Shown: positions 46,175-54,382 of the stretch, one piece after another | Layout: each line of letters starts with the position of its first letter | Numbering within the stretch: position 1 is the stretch's first letter | Assembly (NCBI RefSeq): GCF_018613155.1 | Contig: NZ_JAGGQU010000002.1 | Location: 1 to 64,000 of the forward strand | Reading direction: 5' to 3' | DNA: 64,000 nt | From: Bacillus sp. ISL-55 | GTDB taxonomy: Bacteria > Bacillota > Bacilli > Bacillales > Cytobacillaceae | Made by a program: the position numbers and the translations under genes | Notes under the pieces: model-generated | The model's database searches: none | What the model saw: only the letters and a program-made list of their open reading frames with translations | Told to the model about the DNA's origin: nothing

Positions 46175-47175
46175 AAACCTGTCCGAACTTGTAGCTACTT
46201 CAGACAGCTTTTCCTGCTTTCCCTCTAAACCTGTCTGAACTTGGAGCTACTTCAGACAGCTTTTTCTGTTTTACCGCTAAACCTGTCCGAACTTCAGACT
46301 ACTTCAGACAGCTTTTCCTGCTTTCCCTCGAAACCTGTCCGAACTTTGACCTACTTCAGACAGCTTTTCCTGCTTTACCTCTAAACCTGTCCGAACTTGT
46401 AGCTACTTCAGACAGCTTTTCCTGCTTTCCCTCTAAACCTGTCCGAACTTGTAGCTACTTCAGACAGCTTTTCCTGCTTTCCCTCTAAACCTGTCTGAAC
46501 TTGAAGCCACTTCAGACAGCTTTTCCTGCTTTACCCCTAAACCTGTCCGAACTTGTAACTACTTCAGACAGCTTTTCCTGCTTTCCCTCTAAACCTGTCT
46601 GAACTTGGAGCTACTTCTGACAGCTTTTTCTGTTTTACCGCTAAACCTGTCCGAACTTCAGGCTACTTCAGACAGCTTTTCCTGCTTTCCCTCTAAACCT
46701 GTCCGAACTTGGAGCTACTTCAGACAGCTTTTCCTGCTTTACCCCTAAACCTGTCCGAACTTGGAGCTACTTCTGACAGCTTTTGCTCCTTTACCTCTAA
46801 ACCTGTCCGAACTTGGAGCTACTTCAGACAGCTTTTCCTGCTTTACCTCTAAACCTGTCCGAACTTGGAGCTACTTCAGACAGCTTTTCCTGCTTTACCC
46901 CTAAACCTGTCTGAACTTGAAGCCACTTCAGACAGCTTTTCCTGCTTTACCCCTAAACCTGTCTGAACTTGAAGCTACTTCGGACAGCTTTTCCTGCTTT
47001 ACCCCTAAACCTGTCTGAACTTGAAGCTACTTCGGACAGCTTTTCCTGCTTTACCTCTAAACCTGTCCGAACTTGGAGCTACTTCGGACAGCCTTTTCTG
47101 CTTTACCTCTATACCTGTCCGAACTTGAAGCTACTTCGGACAGCTTTGGCTCCAAACATCGAAATCCTGTCCGAA
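46175..47175. repeat. 52-bp hairpin repeat array E, 19 units plus a degenerate one
   Basis: AAACCTGTC starts at 46175, 46227, 46279 and then every 52 bp to 47111 (19 units), with a degenerate 20th at about 47162 (51 bp). Unit: AAACCTGTCYGAA, 11 nt (often TTGRAGCTAC), TTCRGACAGCTTT, then a spacer TTCCTGCTTTACCTCT. Y and R vary separately, so pairs are sometimes C-G, sometimes T-A, and sometimes mismatched. The right-hand units use CGGACAG, the left-hand ones CAGACAG, a gradient along the array. It abuts the jetA coding sequence at its left end and the ftsZ terminator region at its right. Confidence 0.97.
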
Positions 47176-47280
47176 CTCAAAGCTTCTTCTTACAAATTAG
47201 CTGCAGAACCAAAATTCCTGCCCAGGCCCAGGGCTACTTCGAAGCACAAAGCACGTCCCTGCGCTTCCATTCTACCCTAT

Positions 47281-47313
47281 CCAAAAAGGCCAAATCGCAA
47301 GTGATTTGGCCTT
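47281..47313 (-). terminator. Terminator after ftsZ
   Basis: Arms AAGGCCAAATC and GATTTGGCCTT with a U-run on the minus strand. Confidence 0.85.
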
Positions 47314-47325
47314 TCGGATCTTGTA

Positions 47326-48648
47326 TTACCGCCTTCTGCTTCGCTTCCGTAAGAACGCTGGGATTTCAAGCGAGTCGTCTTGAGGCTGGGTACCCCTGTC
47401 ATATTTCTTAGACTCTTCATAGGCAGGCGGCTGGCTGTAATTGCCGTATTGCTTATAGTTATCGTATTGGCCATTGCTGCCAGACTGGTTATATTCTCCG
47501 TATTGACCAGATCCGCCAGACTGGCTGTAATCTCCGTATTGGCCATAGCTCCCGGACTGCCCTCGGCCGTAATCCCCCGATTCTGCATGGGCAACAGGCT
47601 CTCGCTGTCTCGATTGAGATTGGTATTGCTCACGGGAATTGGCAATCATGTCTCCAGGTCGGCGAGATGTGTTTGACAGTGGAGCGTCCTCATCATCTGA
47701 ATCGAAGCCGGTCGCAATCACGGTCACCATGATTTCTTTATCCAGATTTTCATTGATGACCGATCCAAAAATCATGTTAAGCTGGTCATCTGTTGCAGCC
47801 GCCACAATGTCTGCCGCTTCCTGGACTTCATATAAACTGAGGTTCATGCCGCCTGTGATGTTCATCAGGACACCTTTCGCGCCATTGATGCTTGTTTCAA
47901 GCAATGGCGAGGAGATCGCCTTTTTGGCAGCTTCGACGGCACGGTCATCGCCTGAAGCTACACCGATTCCCATAAGCGCCGTTCCTTTGTTGGACATGAT
48001 CGTTTTCACGTCAGCAAAGTCGAGGTTAATCATGCCTGGCACGGCGATCAAGTCGGAAATGCCCTGGACACCCTGCCTGAGAACATTGTCCGCCTCCCGG
48101 AAGGCTTCAATCATTGGTGTTTTCCTGTCGACGATTTCCAGCAATCGCTCGTTTGGAATGATGATTAATGTATTAACGGCTTTCTTCATCTCTTCAATTC
48201 CGGCTGCCGCATTTTGTGCCCGCTTGCGGCCTTCAAAAGTGAACGGACGAGTCACCACTCCAATCGTAAGTGCACCAAGTTCGCGTGCGATATGGGCAAT
48301 TTCTGGCGCAGCTCCGGTCCCGGTTCCGCCGCCCATTCCGGCCGTTACGAACACCATGTCCGCACCTTGCAGGGCACCCTTGATCTGCTGCCTGCTTTCC
48401 TCGACAGCCTTTCTGCCGATTTCAGGTTTGGCACCGGCTCCAAGTCCCCTCGTCAGCGAACCGCCGATTTGCATCGTGACCTCCGCTTTAGACATGTTAA
48501 GAGCCTGTGCATCTGTATTCACGGCAATGAATTCCACTCCCTGCACGCCGTCCTCAATCATCCGGTTCACAGCATTATTTCCGCCGCCGCCAACCCCAAT
48601 AACTTTTATAGTGGCAAATTGATCGATGTTGTTTTCAAATTCTAGCAT
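47326..48648 (-). CDS. ftsZ: Cell division GTPase FtsZ with Tyr/Gly/Gln-rich linker
   Basis: 440 residues. Tubulin signature GGGTGTGA near 107, [13 protein letters not shown] at the start and NTDAQAL are all intact, as is the C-terminal conserved peptide ([13 protein letters not shown]) that contacts FtsA/SepF. The linker between (about 318-425) is long and low-complexity, with repeats such as [19 protein letters not shown], about 58 residues longer overall than B. subtilis FtsZ. ftsA and the dcw cluster are absent on both sides, so this is either a second copy or a relocated gene. AGGGGG precedes the ATG. Confidence 0.93.
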   Translation of the reverse strand: MLEFENNIDQFATIKVIGVGGGGNNAVNRMIEDGVQGVEFIAVNTDAQALNMSKAEVTMQIGGSLTRGLGAGAKPEIGRKAVEESRQQIKGALQGADMVFVTAGMGGGTGTGAAPEIAHIARELGALTIGVVTRPFTFEGRKRAQNAAAGIEEMKKAVNTLIIIPNERLLEIVDRKTPMIEAFREADNVLRQGVQGISDLIAVPGMINLDFADVKTIMSNKGTALMGIGVASGDDRAVEAAKKAISSPLLETSINGAKGVLMNITGGMNLSLYEVQEAADIVAAATDDQLNMIFGSVINENLDKEIMVTVIATGFDSDDEDAPLSNTSRRPGDMIANSREQYQSQSRQREPVAHAESGDYGRGQSGSYGQYGDYSQSGGSGQYGEYNQSGSNGQYDNYKQYGNYSQPPAYEESKKYDRGTQPQDDSLEIPAFLRKRSRRR

Positions 48649-48900
48649 TTACAGTCCCCCTAATTAACTTCAGAATTGCCCCCTATTTTTCTCTATACCT
48701 ATAAAATTCGACAACGACTTAGAAATCCTGACTTTTCTAGAGAATTGTTAAACAACTGTAATTTTAGAGTAAAAAAGTGTCATTCTTTTGGTGATAAGCA
48801 AAGACTGCTGTGCAGGAGTTTACAAATACCAGGGGAATCCTCACGCCTGAACAGACTATAAAAAAGTTTCGAATCAAACAATTACTTTCTAAATCTCATT

Positions 48901-49032
48901 CTACTTCCTTATCACCCAAAATACGGCCAGAGCTAAGCCAGCTAAAACAAGTGCACTATGTATATACCAATAGTCTATAAATAACTCCCATTGAAGCTGC
49001 TGTATTTCTTTGACTCTCTCAAAATAACCCAT
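48901..49032 (-). CDS. 43-residue single-pass membrane protein
   Basis: The frame starts at ATG 49032, with GGGGG about 11 nt upstream, giving MGYFERVKEIQQLQWELFID and a C-terminal helix (HSALVLAGLALAVFWVIRK). The composition suits a small tail-anchored protein. The ribosome binding site is weakly spaced. No family is recognised. Between 48649 and 48900 I see only the upstream region of ftsZ. Confidence 0.45.
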   Translation of the reverse strand: MGYFERVKEIQQLQWELFIDYWYIHSALVLAGLALAVFWVIRK

Positions 49033-49375
49033 TAGATAACAACCCCCGAGTTAGTTTCTTAACTTATTTTACGGTTAGGATGATCTTTGGTTTCAGTTTA
49101 TAAAAAACTCCATTTTCCAAACCGGATTATTTGCTCCTCCTATACGATTAACAGTCATTGGCATAAGTGAATTGCCAAATCGAACAGCTGAAATTTATCA
49201 ATAGGTAAATTTCGTCTCATTCTCAACATTGGTCATTGTTAGAGGGAAACATATTTCGTTTATTTTTGGTGATAATAAGGCATTATGGCATTTATCGTTT
49301 TTCTACCGGAAATTCCCTCACCAGAAGGGCTTTTAGCCCATTGATCAGGGAAAAGGCTAATAAGGAGATTATTAT
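49033..49375. other. Intergenic region before the membrane-gene pair
   Basis: No gene is supported. A small hairpin GGGC-TTTTA-GCCC lies at about 49328-49341, and AAGGAG before 49376 is the ribosome binding site of the next gene. A promoter is expected here but I cannot pick one with confidence. Confidence 0.35.
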
Positions 49376-49849
49376 ATGATCTTATTCATTTATTTCTTAT
49401 TGAACGGAATCGCTTTACTTTTTTTTCTTAAAAAAAAGAAAAATCTCCACATCCTTGAGCTAACGGCTTATTGGTTCCTTGCTTCCTATAGTGCTCAGAA
49501 TTTCTCTGCTCTTAGTTACATGAATTTTAAAACTCTGCATATCCCTGAACATTTACCGCTTGAAATGTCTCATTTTATTAGTCGAATCAACCTCTATCCA
49601 GTGATCATGGTTCTATTTTTGGATTATTATCTGGTCACAGATAAATGGTATAATAAGGGCTTTTTATTGATTTTATTTGTAGCTATATTAACAATCGTAG
49701 AATGGCTGAGCCACTTTTTAGGTGTATTGGTTCATGTGAATTGGCAGTTTTGGTGGTCACCTTCCGTTTGGTTTGGGGCTCTCATATTGCTGATTGGCTT
49801 TATGAAGGGATACCGCATTTTACTTTTTAAAGGAGGATCATACAAATGA
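49376..49849 (+). CDS. Five-helix membrane protein, CBO0543-like
   Basis: 157 residues with about five hydrophobic segments. NLYPVIMVLFLDYYLVTDKW and WLSHFLGVLVHVNWQFWWSP resemble the CBO0543 group of Firmicutes membrane proteins of unknown role; the match is by pattern only. AAGGAG precedes the ATG. It overlaps the next gene as ATGA. Confidence 0.5.
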   Translation: MILFIYFLLNGIALLFFLKKKKNLHILELTAYWFLASYSAQNFSALSYMNFKTLHIPEHLPLEMSHFISRINLYPVIMVLFLDYYLVTDKWYNKGFLLILFVAILTIVEWLSHFLGVLVHVNWQFWWSPSVWFGALILLIGFMKGYRILLFKGGSYK

Positions 49850-50337
49850 ATGTAAAATACGATTGGAATGAATGGTTCTTCCTGATTTCTTCCGTTGCAG
49901 CATTACTATCATTTTGGCCCATCCGAAAATACTTCCGGCCAGTAATCGTCCTTCTGATCTGGATGTATAATATTTTTCTCGTTTCAACCATTGACTACTT
50001 TTTAATCGCAACCCCTTTTGAGGCCTACTATTTTGGTGATAATCCTACATACGAACTTTCTGGTGCACTATTTCATTTATTCATGTATCCTTGTGCTTCT
50101 TTAGTATTTCTTTATTTTTACGACAAGTTCGAAATATATGGTAAAAAAACAGCTTTTTATATTTTAGGATGGACAGCCTTTTCAGTATTCTATGAATGGA
50201 TCTGTGTGAAAAATAACGCGCTGATTTATACTGGATGGAAGCTCTTATATTCCATCCCCGTTTACCCAGCAGCAGCCATCCTGTTAATCATTTTCTTTCA
50301 TTTTATTAAAAATAAATATCAGGAATTGGCATACTAA
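49846..50337 (+). CDS. Membrane protein, CBO0543-like paralogue
   Basis: 163 residues, about five hydrophobic segments. It opens with NEWFFLISSVAALLSFWPIR and ends YPAAAILLIIFFHFIKNKYQ. The overall layout matches the gene it overlaps by 4 bp, so the two may be diverged duplicates or form a heteromer. AAAGGAGGA precedes the ATG. It lies 51 bp upstream of the KtrA-like gene on the same strand. Confidence 0.5.
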   Translation: MNVKYDWNEWFFLISSVAALLSFWPIRKYFRPVIVLLIWMYNIFLVSTIDYFLIATPFEAYYFGDNPTYELSGALFHLFMYPCASLVFLYFYDKFEIYGKKTAFYILGWTAFSVFYEWICVKNNALIYTGWKLLYSIPVYPAAAILLIIFFHFIKNKYQELAY

Positions 50338-50388
50338 TTATGCCCGCGTTTAATAGAAGCTTCTTTTAAAATCAGGAGGAATGACATA

Positions 50389-51045
50389 ATGAAAAAGTTA
50401 TTTGCCGTGATTGGACTTGGCCGTTTTGGCGGAAGTCTTGTTGAAGAATTTCATCATCTTGGTTTCGAGGTTCTGGCTGTGGATAAGGATGAGGAAAGAG
50501 TGAACCGGTATAGCCAGTTTGCAACACATGCAGTGGTGGCCAATGCCATGAACGAAAATAATCTAAAAGGATTGGGCCTGAAAAATGTAGACATTGCCAT
50601 TGTATCCTTCGGAGGCAATATTGAGGCGAGTATTCTCACAACATTGCTGCTGAAGGATTTGGGAGTCAAACAAGTTTGGGTGAAAGCATTAAGTGAAAAT
50701 CACCAAAAAGTATTAGAGAAAATCGGAGCCGATCGTGTCATTCACCCTGAAAGGGAAATGGCCAAGAGAATCGCCCACCATGTTACTTCCGATAAGATTA
50801 TTGATTTTATTGAGCTTTCCAAGGACCACAGCATCGCAGAAATAATTTCCACTAAAAAGGTAACAGACAAAACATTAAATGAACTGAATGTCTCGGCCAA
50901 TTACGGCTGTAATATCATCGGAATTCAGCGAGGAGAAAAATTCATTATTTCCCCTTCAGTTGAAGAAGTCATCTGCCCAAATGATATACTCATCGTGTTG
51001 GGTCATAACAAACAAATTCATGCATTCGAAGAACGAGGGGTATGA
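50389..51045 (+). CDS. KtrA/KtrC-type potassium channel regulatory subunit (RCK)
   Basis: 218 residues. TrkA-N Rossmann domain (1-130) with GLGRFGGSL nucleotide-binding loop and the acidic D in AVDKDEER, then a TrkA-C domain (about 135-218, GIQRGEKF, SVEEVICPNDIL). By family it forms an octameric ring that gates a Ktr potassium channel and binds ATP/ADP and often cyclic di-AMP. There is no ktrB/D channel gene next to it, as with the lone ktrC of B. subtilis. AGGAGG lies upstream. Confidence 0.9.
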   Translation: MKKLFAVIGLGRFGGSLVEEFHHLGFEVLAVDKDEERVNRYSQFATHAVVANAMNENNLKGLGLKNVDIAIVSFGGNIEASILTTLLLKDLGVKQVWVKALSENHQKVLEKIGADRVIHPEREMAKRIAHHVTSDKIIDFIELSKDHSIAEIISTKKVTDKTLNELNVSANYGCNIIGIQRGEKFIISPSVEEVICPNDILIVLGHNKQIHAFEERGV

Positions 51046-51095
51046 TTATAAATATCTTTCGAGTTGTTCAGATGAATGAAAGAGACTAAACGATC

Positions 51096-51128
51096 TGGAA
51101 AAAGCACAGGGTTCCAAGCCCCTGCGCT
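51096..51128 (-). terminator. Terminator after ohrR
   Basis: Arms GCACAGGG and CCCTGCGC with a U5 run on the minus strand. Confidence 0.7.
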
Positions 51129-51132
51129 TCGC

Positions 51133-51573
51133 TTATAGCCGGTTATACTCTTTCAACTTCCCTCGCAGCACTCTCAACTGCTTCATCAGCTGCTCGTACT
51201 CTTCGTACTTGATATTGCACAGCTTCAGTTCGGTGGCGATTTTTTGGACGATAGCATCTTTTTCTTCCAGAGCCTTTGGTTGAAGTGAGATGCAGACTTT
51301 CCTTTCGTCTGCCGTCGACCGCTCCCTATTCACCCAGCCGCTCGTTTCCATCCTTTTGATCATCGGGGTTAATGTCCCTGTGCCGAGGTTCAATTTTTCT
51401 CCGAGCTCTTTGGCGCTTAACCCATCCTGTTCCCACAATGCCAGCAAAACTAGATACTGCGGGTAGGTAATCCCGAATGATTCAAGTGCTTTGGAGTATA
51501 GCTTATTGAACTGGCTGCCGGCTTCATAGACTGCAAAACACAGCTGATTTTCCAGCGTTAAAAAATCATCCAA
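51133..51573 (-). CDS. MarR-family organic peroxide regulator OhrR-like
   Basis: 146 residues. LENQLCFAVYEAG carries the peroxide-sensing Cys (near residue 12) at the place seen in one-Cys OhrR of Bacillus (LENQLCFLLY). The winged helix includes SAKELGEKLNLGTGTLTPMIKRME. The TTG at 51573 has AAGG 9 nt upstream; the ATG at 51582 overlaps that site. It is transcribed after gpx with 21 bp between them, and an operator-like palindrome lies before gpx, so it probably represses its own operon until oxidised. Confidence 0.87.
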   Translation of the reverse strand: MDDFLTLENQLCFAVYEAGSQFNKLYSKALESFGITYPQYLVLLALWEQDGLSAKELGEKLNLGTGTLTPMIKRMETSGWVNRERSTADERKVCISLQPKALEEKDAIVQKIATELKLCNIKYEEYEQLMKQLRVLRGKLKEYNRL

Positions 51574-51594
51574 GTGTATCATCCTTCACAAACT

Positions 51595-52071
51595 TTATAA
51601 TAGATTCTCAAGATCCTTCTCAATTTTACTAGGTTCTGTTGTCGGCGCATAGCGCTTGATCACTTGCCCGTTCCCATCCACAAGGAATTTAGTGAAATTC
51701 CACTTTATATCCTTTGTTAGGACTCCGCCTTTTTGTTCCTTTAAAAATGCAAACAGAGGATCTGCTTGTGCACCATTCACATCAATCTTCGCAAACATCG
51801 GGAAGGAAACCCCATAGTTCATCTGACAAAACTGCCTCGTTTCGTCAATATCATTGAACTCCTGATCATTGAACTGGCCGCAAGGAAATCCCAGAATCTC
51901 CAAGCCCTTTTCCTGATATTGATCATACAATTCCTGAAGGCCTTTAAATTGCGGTGTCAAGCCGCACTTACTAGCAGTATTGACAATCAACAGAGGTTTT
52001 CCCTCATAATCCCTCAAGGATTGTTCCTGGCCATTTGTCTTCTTCACTGTAAAATCATAAACAGTTTTCAT
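51595..52071 (-). CDS. Glutathione peroxidase-family thiol peroxidase
   Basis: 158 residues. Catalytic Cys in NTASKCGLTPQ near 36, Gln in FPCGQFNDQE near 70-77 and Trp in WNFTKFLV near 125, the Gpx triad with Cys rather than selenocysteine. Bacillus enzymes use thioredoxin or bacillithiol to reduce peroxides. It leads the gpx-ohrR unit, which fits a peroxide response. GAGGAACAAT precedes the ATG. Confidence 0.9.
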   Translation of the reverse strand: MKTVYDFTVKKTNGQEQSLRDYEGKPLLIVNTASKCGLTPQFKGLQELYDQYQEKGLEILGFPCGQFNDQEFNDIDETRQFCQMNYGVSFPMFAKIDVNGAQADPLFAFLKEQKGGVLTKDIKWNFTKFLVDGNGQVIKRYAPTTEPSKIEKDLENLL

Positions 52072-52105
52072 CTATTGTTCCTCCTCAGAGAATATTTATA
52101 TCGTG

Positions 52106-52120
52106 TACGATTTAATCGTA
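52106..52120. promoter_or_regulatory. OhrR-type operator
   Basis: Perfect palindrome TACGATTTAATCGTA 35 bp before the gpx start. It differs from the reported OhrR half-site (TACAATT/AATTGTA) at one base pair per arm. Confidence 0.7.
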
Positions 52121-52267
52121 TCAGATTTTATTTGTTCTTTCAAATTTAAGTATGCGGCTTCCCGCAGTCTTTTTAACTGTCACAAATCCGTCACAAAAAT
52201 CATCTTCCCTACCTGTCCCTTTTTATTGCCTCGCTGTATATAGACAGTGAAAGGGCGGTGCAAAATA

Positions 52268-53050
52268 ATGACAATTAAATCAGGGGTCATTGAAGGATTT
52301 GAAGGGTATTCACAGTTCGTTTCGCTGGAGGAGTTCAATCGTCATTTGGAAATGTGGCTGGCTGTACATAAGCATGATTTTTCGAAGGGAGAATTGGTTG
52401 GTTTGAAGAGGCTGGCCCGTTTTGCTGCTAAAATTCCAGGTGTCAGCAACGCTAAAATCGGAACGGTGTTGAAAGCTATCCATGAGGAATACAACGAACT
52501 CGGCATTTCCCGTTCCACTTTTAAAAGGATGATCATCAAGGCAAGCACTCTTGGTATCTTCACCGTACACGAAACAGAACGGAAAAACGGTTCACAATCC
52601 AGCAATCTATATGTATTCAATCGTTTTCCTAACAATGAACCACCGAAAAAGGAAAAAATGAACCACCAAAATAAAACTATTAATCTTTCTGAAACTAAAA
52701 CTATAAAGAATAATAAACGTGAAGAAACAGCATTTCAGCAGGCACCAGAAGATCATCTATTTGTCAGTGACAGAATTCAAAAACCATTTGTCGATCTGGC
52801 AAAATACTTCTTTCCAAGCGCAAAGGACATCGAGGAATTCTGGAAAATGACAACGATCGCTGCTTATAAAAATACCCAGGAAACCGAGACAGAAACCATT
52901 CTGTCCATCTCCCTGGATTCTTTTAAGCAGCTAATTAGAAAAATGAAGACCAAGGTGACAGTTAAAAATCCGCTTGCCTACTATACCGGCATCCTGAACA
53001 AGAAATTCCAGGAACTATACTTTGTGGAGCTATTTGAAATGGGGTTTTAA
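52268..53050 (+). CDS. Plasmid-replication/primosome-like helix-turn-helix protein
   Basis: 260 residues. The N-terminal half reads like a winged helix (KIPGVSNAKIGTVLKAIHEE, then LGISRSTFKRMIIKASTLGI), as in DnaD/RepA-type DNA-binding proteins. A polar linker (about 115-165) and a C-terminal helical part with VKNPLAYYTGILNKKFQEL, similar to the end of replication or DnaD-like proteins, follow. The ATG at 52268 has GGCGGTG 7 nt upstream. Its 3' end overlaps the converging nucleotidyltransferase gene by 21 bp. The function is not established. Confidence 0.6.
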   Translation: MTIKSGVIEGFEGYSQFVSLEEFNRHLEMWLAVHKHDFSKGELVGLKRLARFAAKIPGVSNAKIGTVLKAIHEEYNELGISRSTFKRMIIKASTLGIFTVHETERKNGSQSSNLYVFNRFPNNEPPKKEKMNHQNKTINLSETKTIKNNKREETAFQQAPEDHLFVSDRIQKPFVDLAKYFFPSAKDIEEFWKMTTIAAYKNTQETETETILSISLDSFKQLIRKMKTKVTVKNPLAYYTGILNKKFQELYFVELFEMGF

Positions 53051-53617
53051 CACTTTAACATGATGGACATTGATCTTATGCCAAATCGCTTTCCAGTTCT
53101 TTTTAACAATCCGCTCCTCGTAAATCGCAGCACGTTCTTTTGTTTCTGTAAAAAAAGGAGTCGGTTTCACTTCAAGATTAAGGACATCTTCGATCCCACA
53201 AGGAGCGGTCAGGACCAAGTTATTATCACTGTCCAATTTTACACCGAGAGCCGTAGCTCTTTCCGGAAACTTTGAGATTGCATCTTCACAGGAAGTGTAG
53301 GGCGGAATCTGATTGACAACATGCATCCTTGCTTGATTTTTAACAGACCAGGGTACATCAGGCAAGATCCTTCTCAACTTTTTTTCTAAGAGCTTTTCTA
53401 CATTCTCATCAATGTTAGTTGGATCAAAATAAATAACATCCACATCCTGGGTCAGCGTTCGCTCTTTAAATTCGTGAAGTTCATCCCAGATTTTCGATCG
53501 GACAAACCCTGCACAAATCCACCAGTCAGGCAAACTCAGTGTGCTGGCAGCTTGGATAATCTCCATCATTATATCGTCACTTTGAATTAAGTGTATTACA
53601 TCATTTTTGCTTTTCAA
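53030..53617 (-). CDS. Nucleotidyltransferase family protein (NTP_transf_6/DUF925)
   Basis: 195 residues. AGFVRSKIWDELHEF and the Asp pair in TQDVDVIYFDP (near 60-70) match the DUF925 group of predicted nucleotidyltransferases. ARMHVVNQIPPYTSCEDAIS and IEDVLNLEVKPTPFF are conserved in that family. The role is unknown. The TTG start at 53617 has GGGGGG upstream. It converges with the preceding gene. Confidence 0.8.
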   Translation of the reverse strand: MKSKNDVIHLIQSDDIMMEIIQAASTLSLPDWWICAGFVRSKIWDELHEFKERTLTQDVDVIYFDPTNIDENVEKLLEKKLRRILPDVPWSVKNQARMHVVNQIPPYTSCEDAISKFPERATALGVKLDSDNNLVLTAPCGIEDVLNLEVKPTPFFTETKERAAIYEERIVKKNWKAIWHKINVHHVKVLKPHFK

Positions 53618-53759
53618 ACATACAACCCCCCATTAACCGAACGTATATTCTTATAGTAACACAATGAGTTGCTACGGGAAGATTTTCCTTTAAAGTATGC
53701 CGTAAGTTCCATCCATATTGTAAAATAGGAGAAAAATAGATTAGTTCGCCGGAGGCCAT

Positions 53760-54053
53760 ATGAAAAAAGTTATTTTGGTGATGTTATTTTGGGGTATGAT
53801 CATTTTCTCCGTAATAGCGCAGGTATCAGACAAATTCATTAATTGGCTGAGTCCAAATGCTCTTTCTCTTATTGATGAAAGAATGACATACACATTTGTT
53901 CCTATGATGATGAATTTCTTTGTTTTATTTTTAATGTGGAAAATAATAATTCATAAGTCTTGGTTCCGTTTGTTTTTCATAGTTAATCTGATTTTGTTCG
54001 TATTCTATATTTATTACCAATTTGGGGATATGGGTCTTGGCATAACTAGATAA
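53760..54053 (+). CDS. Three-helix membrane protein, unrecognised
   Basis: 97 residues with hydrophobic segments at about 4-22, 48-64 and 70-88. CGGAGGCC precedes the ATG. No family is recognised. It is single and faces the minus-strand sigma module. Confidence 0.55.
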   Translation: MKKVILVMLFWGMIIFSVIAQVSDKFINWLSPNALSLIDERMTYTFVPMMMNFFVLFLMWKIIIHKSWFRLFFIVNLILFVFYIYYQFGDMGLGITR

Positions 54054-54103
54054 ATTGACAAAGTAGCTTGAATGCAATTAGAACTTTTCCCTTTGTTTAT
54101 ATA

Positions 54104-54140
54104 AAAAGAAGCACAGGGTACGTAACATCCCCGCGCTTCC
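54104..54140 (-). terminator. Terminator after the sigma module
   Basis: Arms GAAGCACAGGG and CCCGCGCTTC (with mismatches) and a U5 run on the minus strand. Confidence 0.65.
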
Positions 54141-54145
54141 AGAAT

Positions 54146-54382
54146 TCAAATAAGAAAAATTGGAGTAAAGAATAAAAATAGTAAAAAAATGAGTGGGTAA
54201 AATACAAGTTGCGTGATGGAATTCTCACGGATGGAAAGTACCTCAAGTGGATTCTTCGCTGGGGTATGAATCCAGTTTGCAATTCGGTCTAGCTTACTAC
54301 TTTTAGCTGGAATTTCTGGTATCTCTACATGAAATTCATCTAGTCTACTCTTAAGCTCATTTTGGATCTCTTTTTTACTCAT
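54146..54382 (-). CDS. Putative anti-sigma-type single-pass membrane protein
   Basis: 78 residues. A soluble N-terminal segment (about 1-55, with a helical start KKEIQNELKSRLDEF) is followed by one C-terminal helix (TQLVFYPLIFLLFLFFTP). Its start overlaps the end of the ECF sigma gene as ATGA, so the two are translationally coupled. Size, topology and position suggest an anti-sigma factor that holds the sigma factor at the membrane, as YxlC does for SigY; no sequence signature proves it. Confidence 0.6.
   Translation of the reverse strand: MSKKEIQNELKSRLDEFHVEIPEIPAKSSKLDRIANWIHTPAKNPLEVLSIRENSITQLVFYPLIFLLFLFFTPIFLI

Noticed and set aside
35437-47175. CRISPR arrays
   Set aside because: Periodicity could trigger a CRISPR call, but the stretches between hairpins are not unique spacers; they are near-identical or recurring variants, and no cas gene is present.
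46969-47411. Plus-strand frames of about 111 residues in array E
   Set aside because: They are translations of the 52-bp repeats (three units give one 52-residue cycle) and have no ribosome binding site.
47639-48622. 327-codon plus-strand frame opposite ftsZ
   Set aside because: It is the mirror of a strongly conserved gene; no ribosome binding site and no family resemblance.
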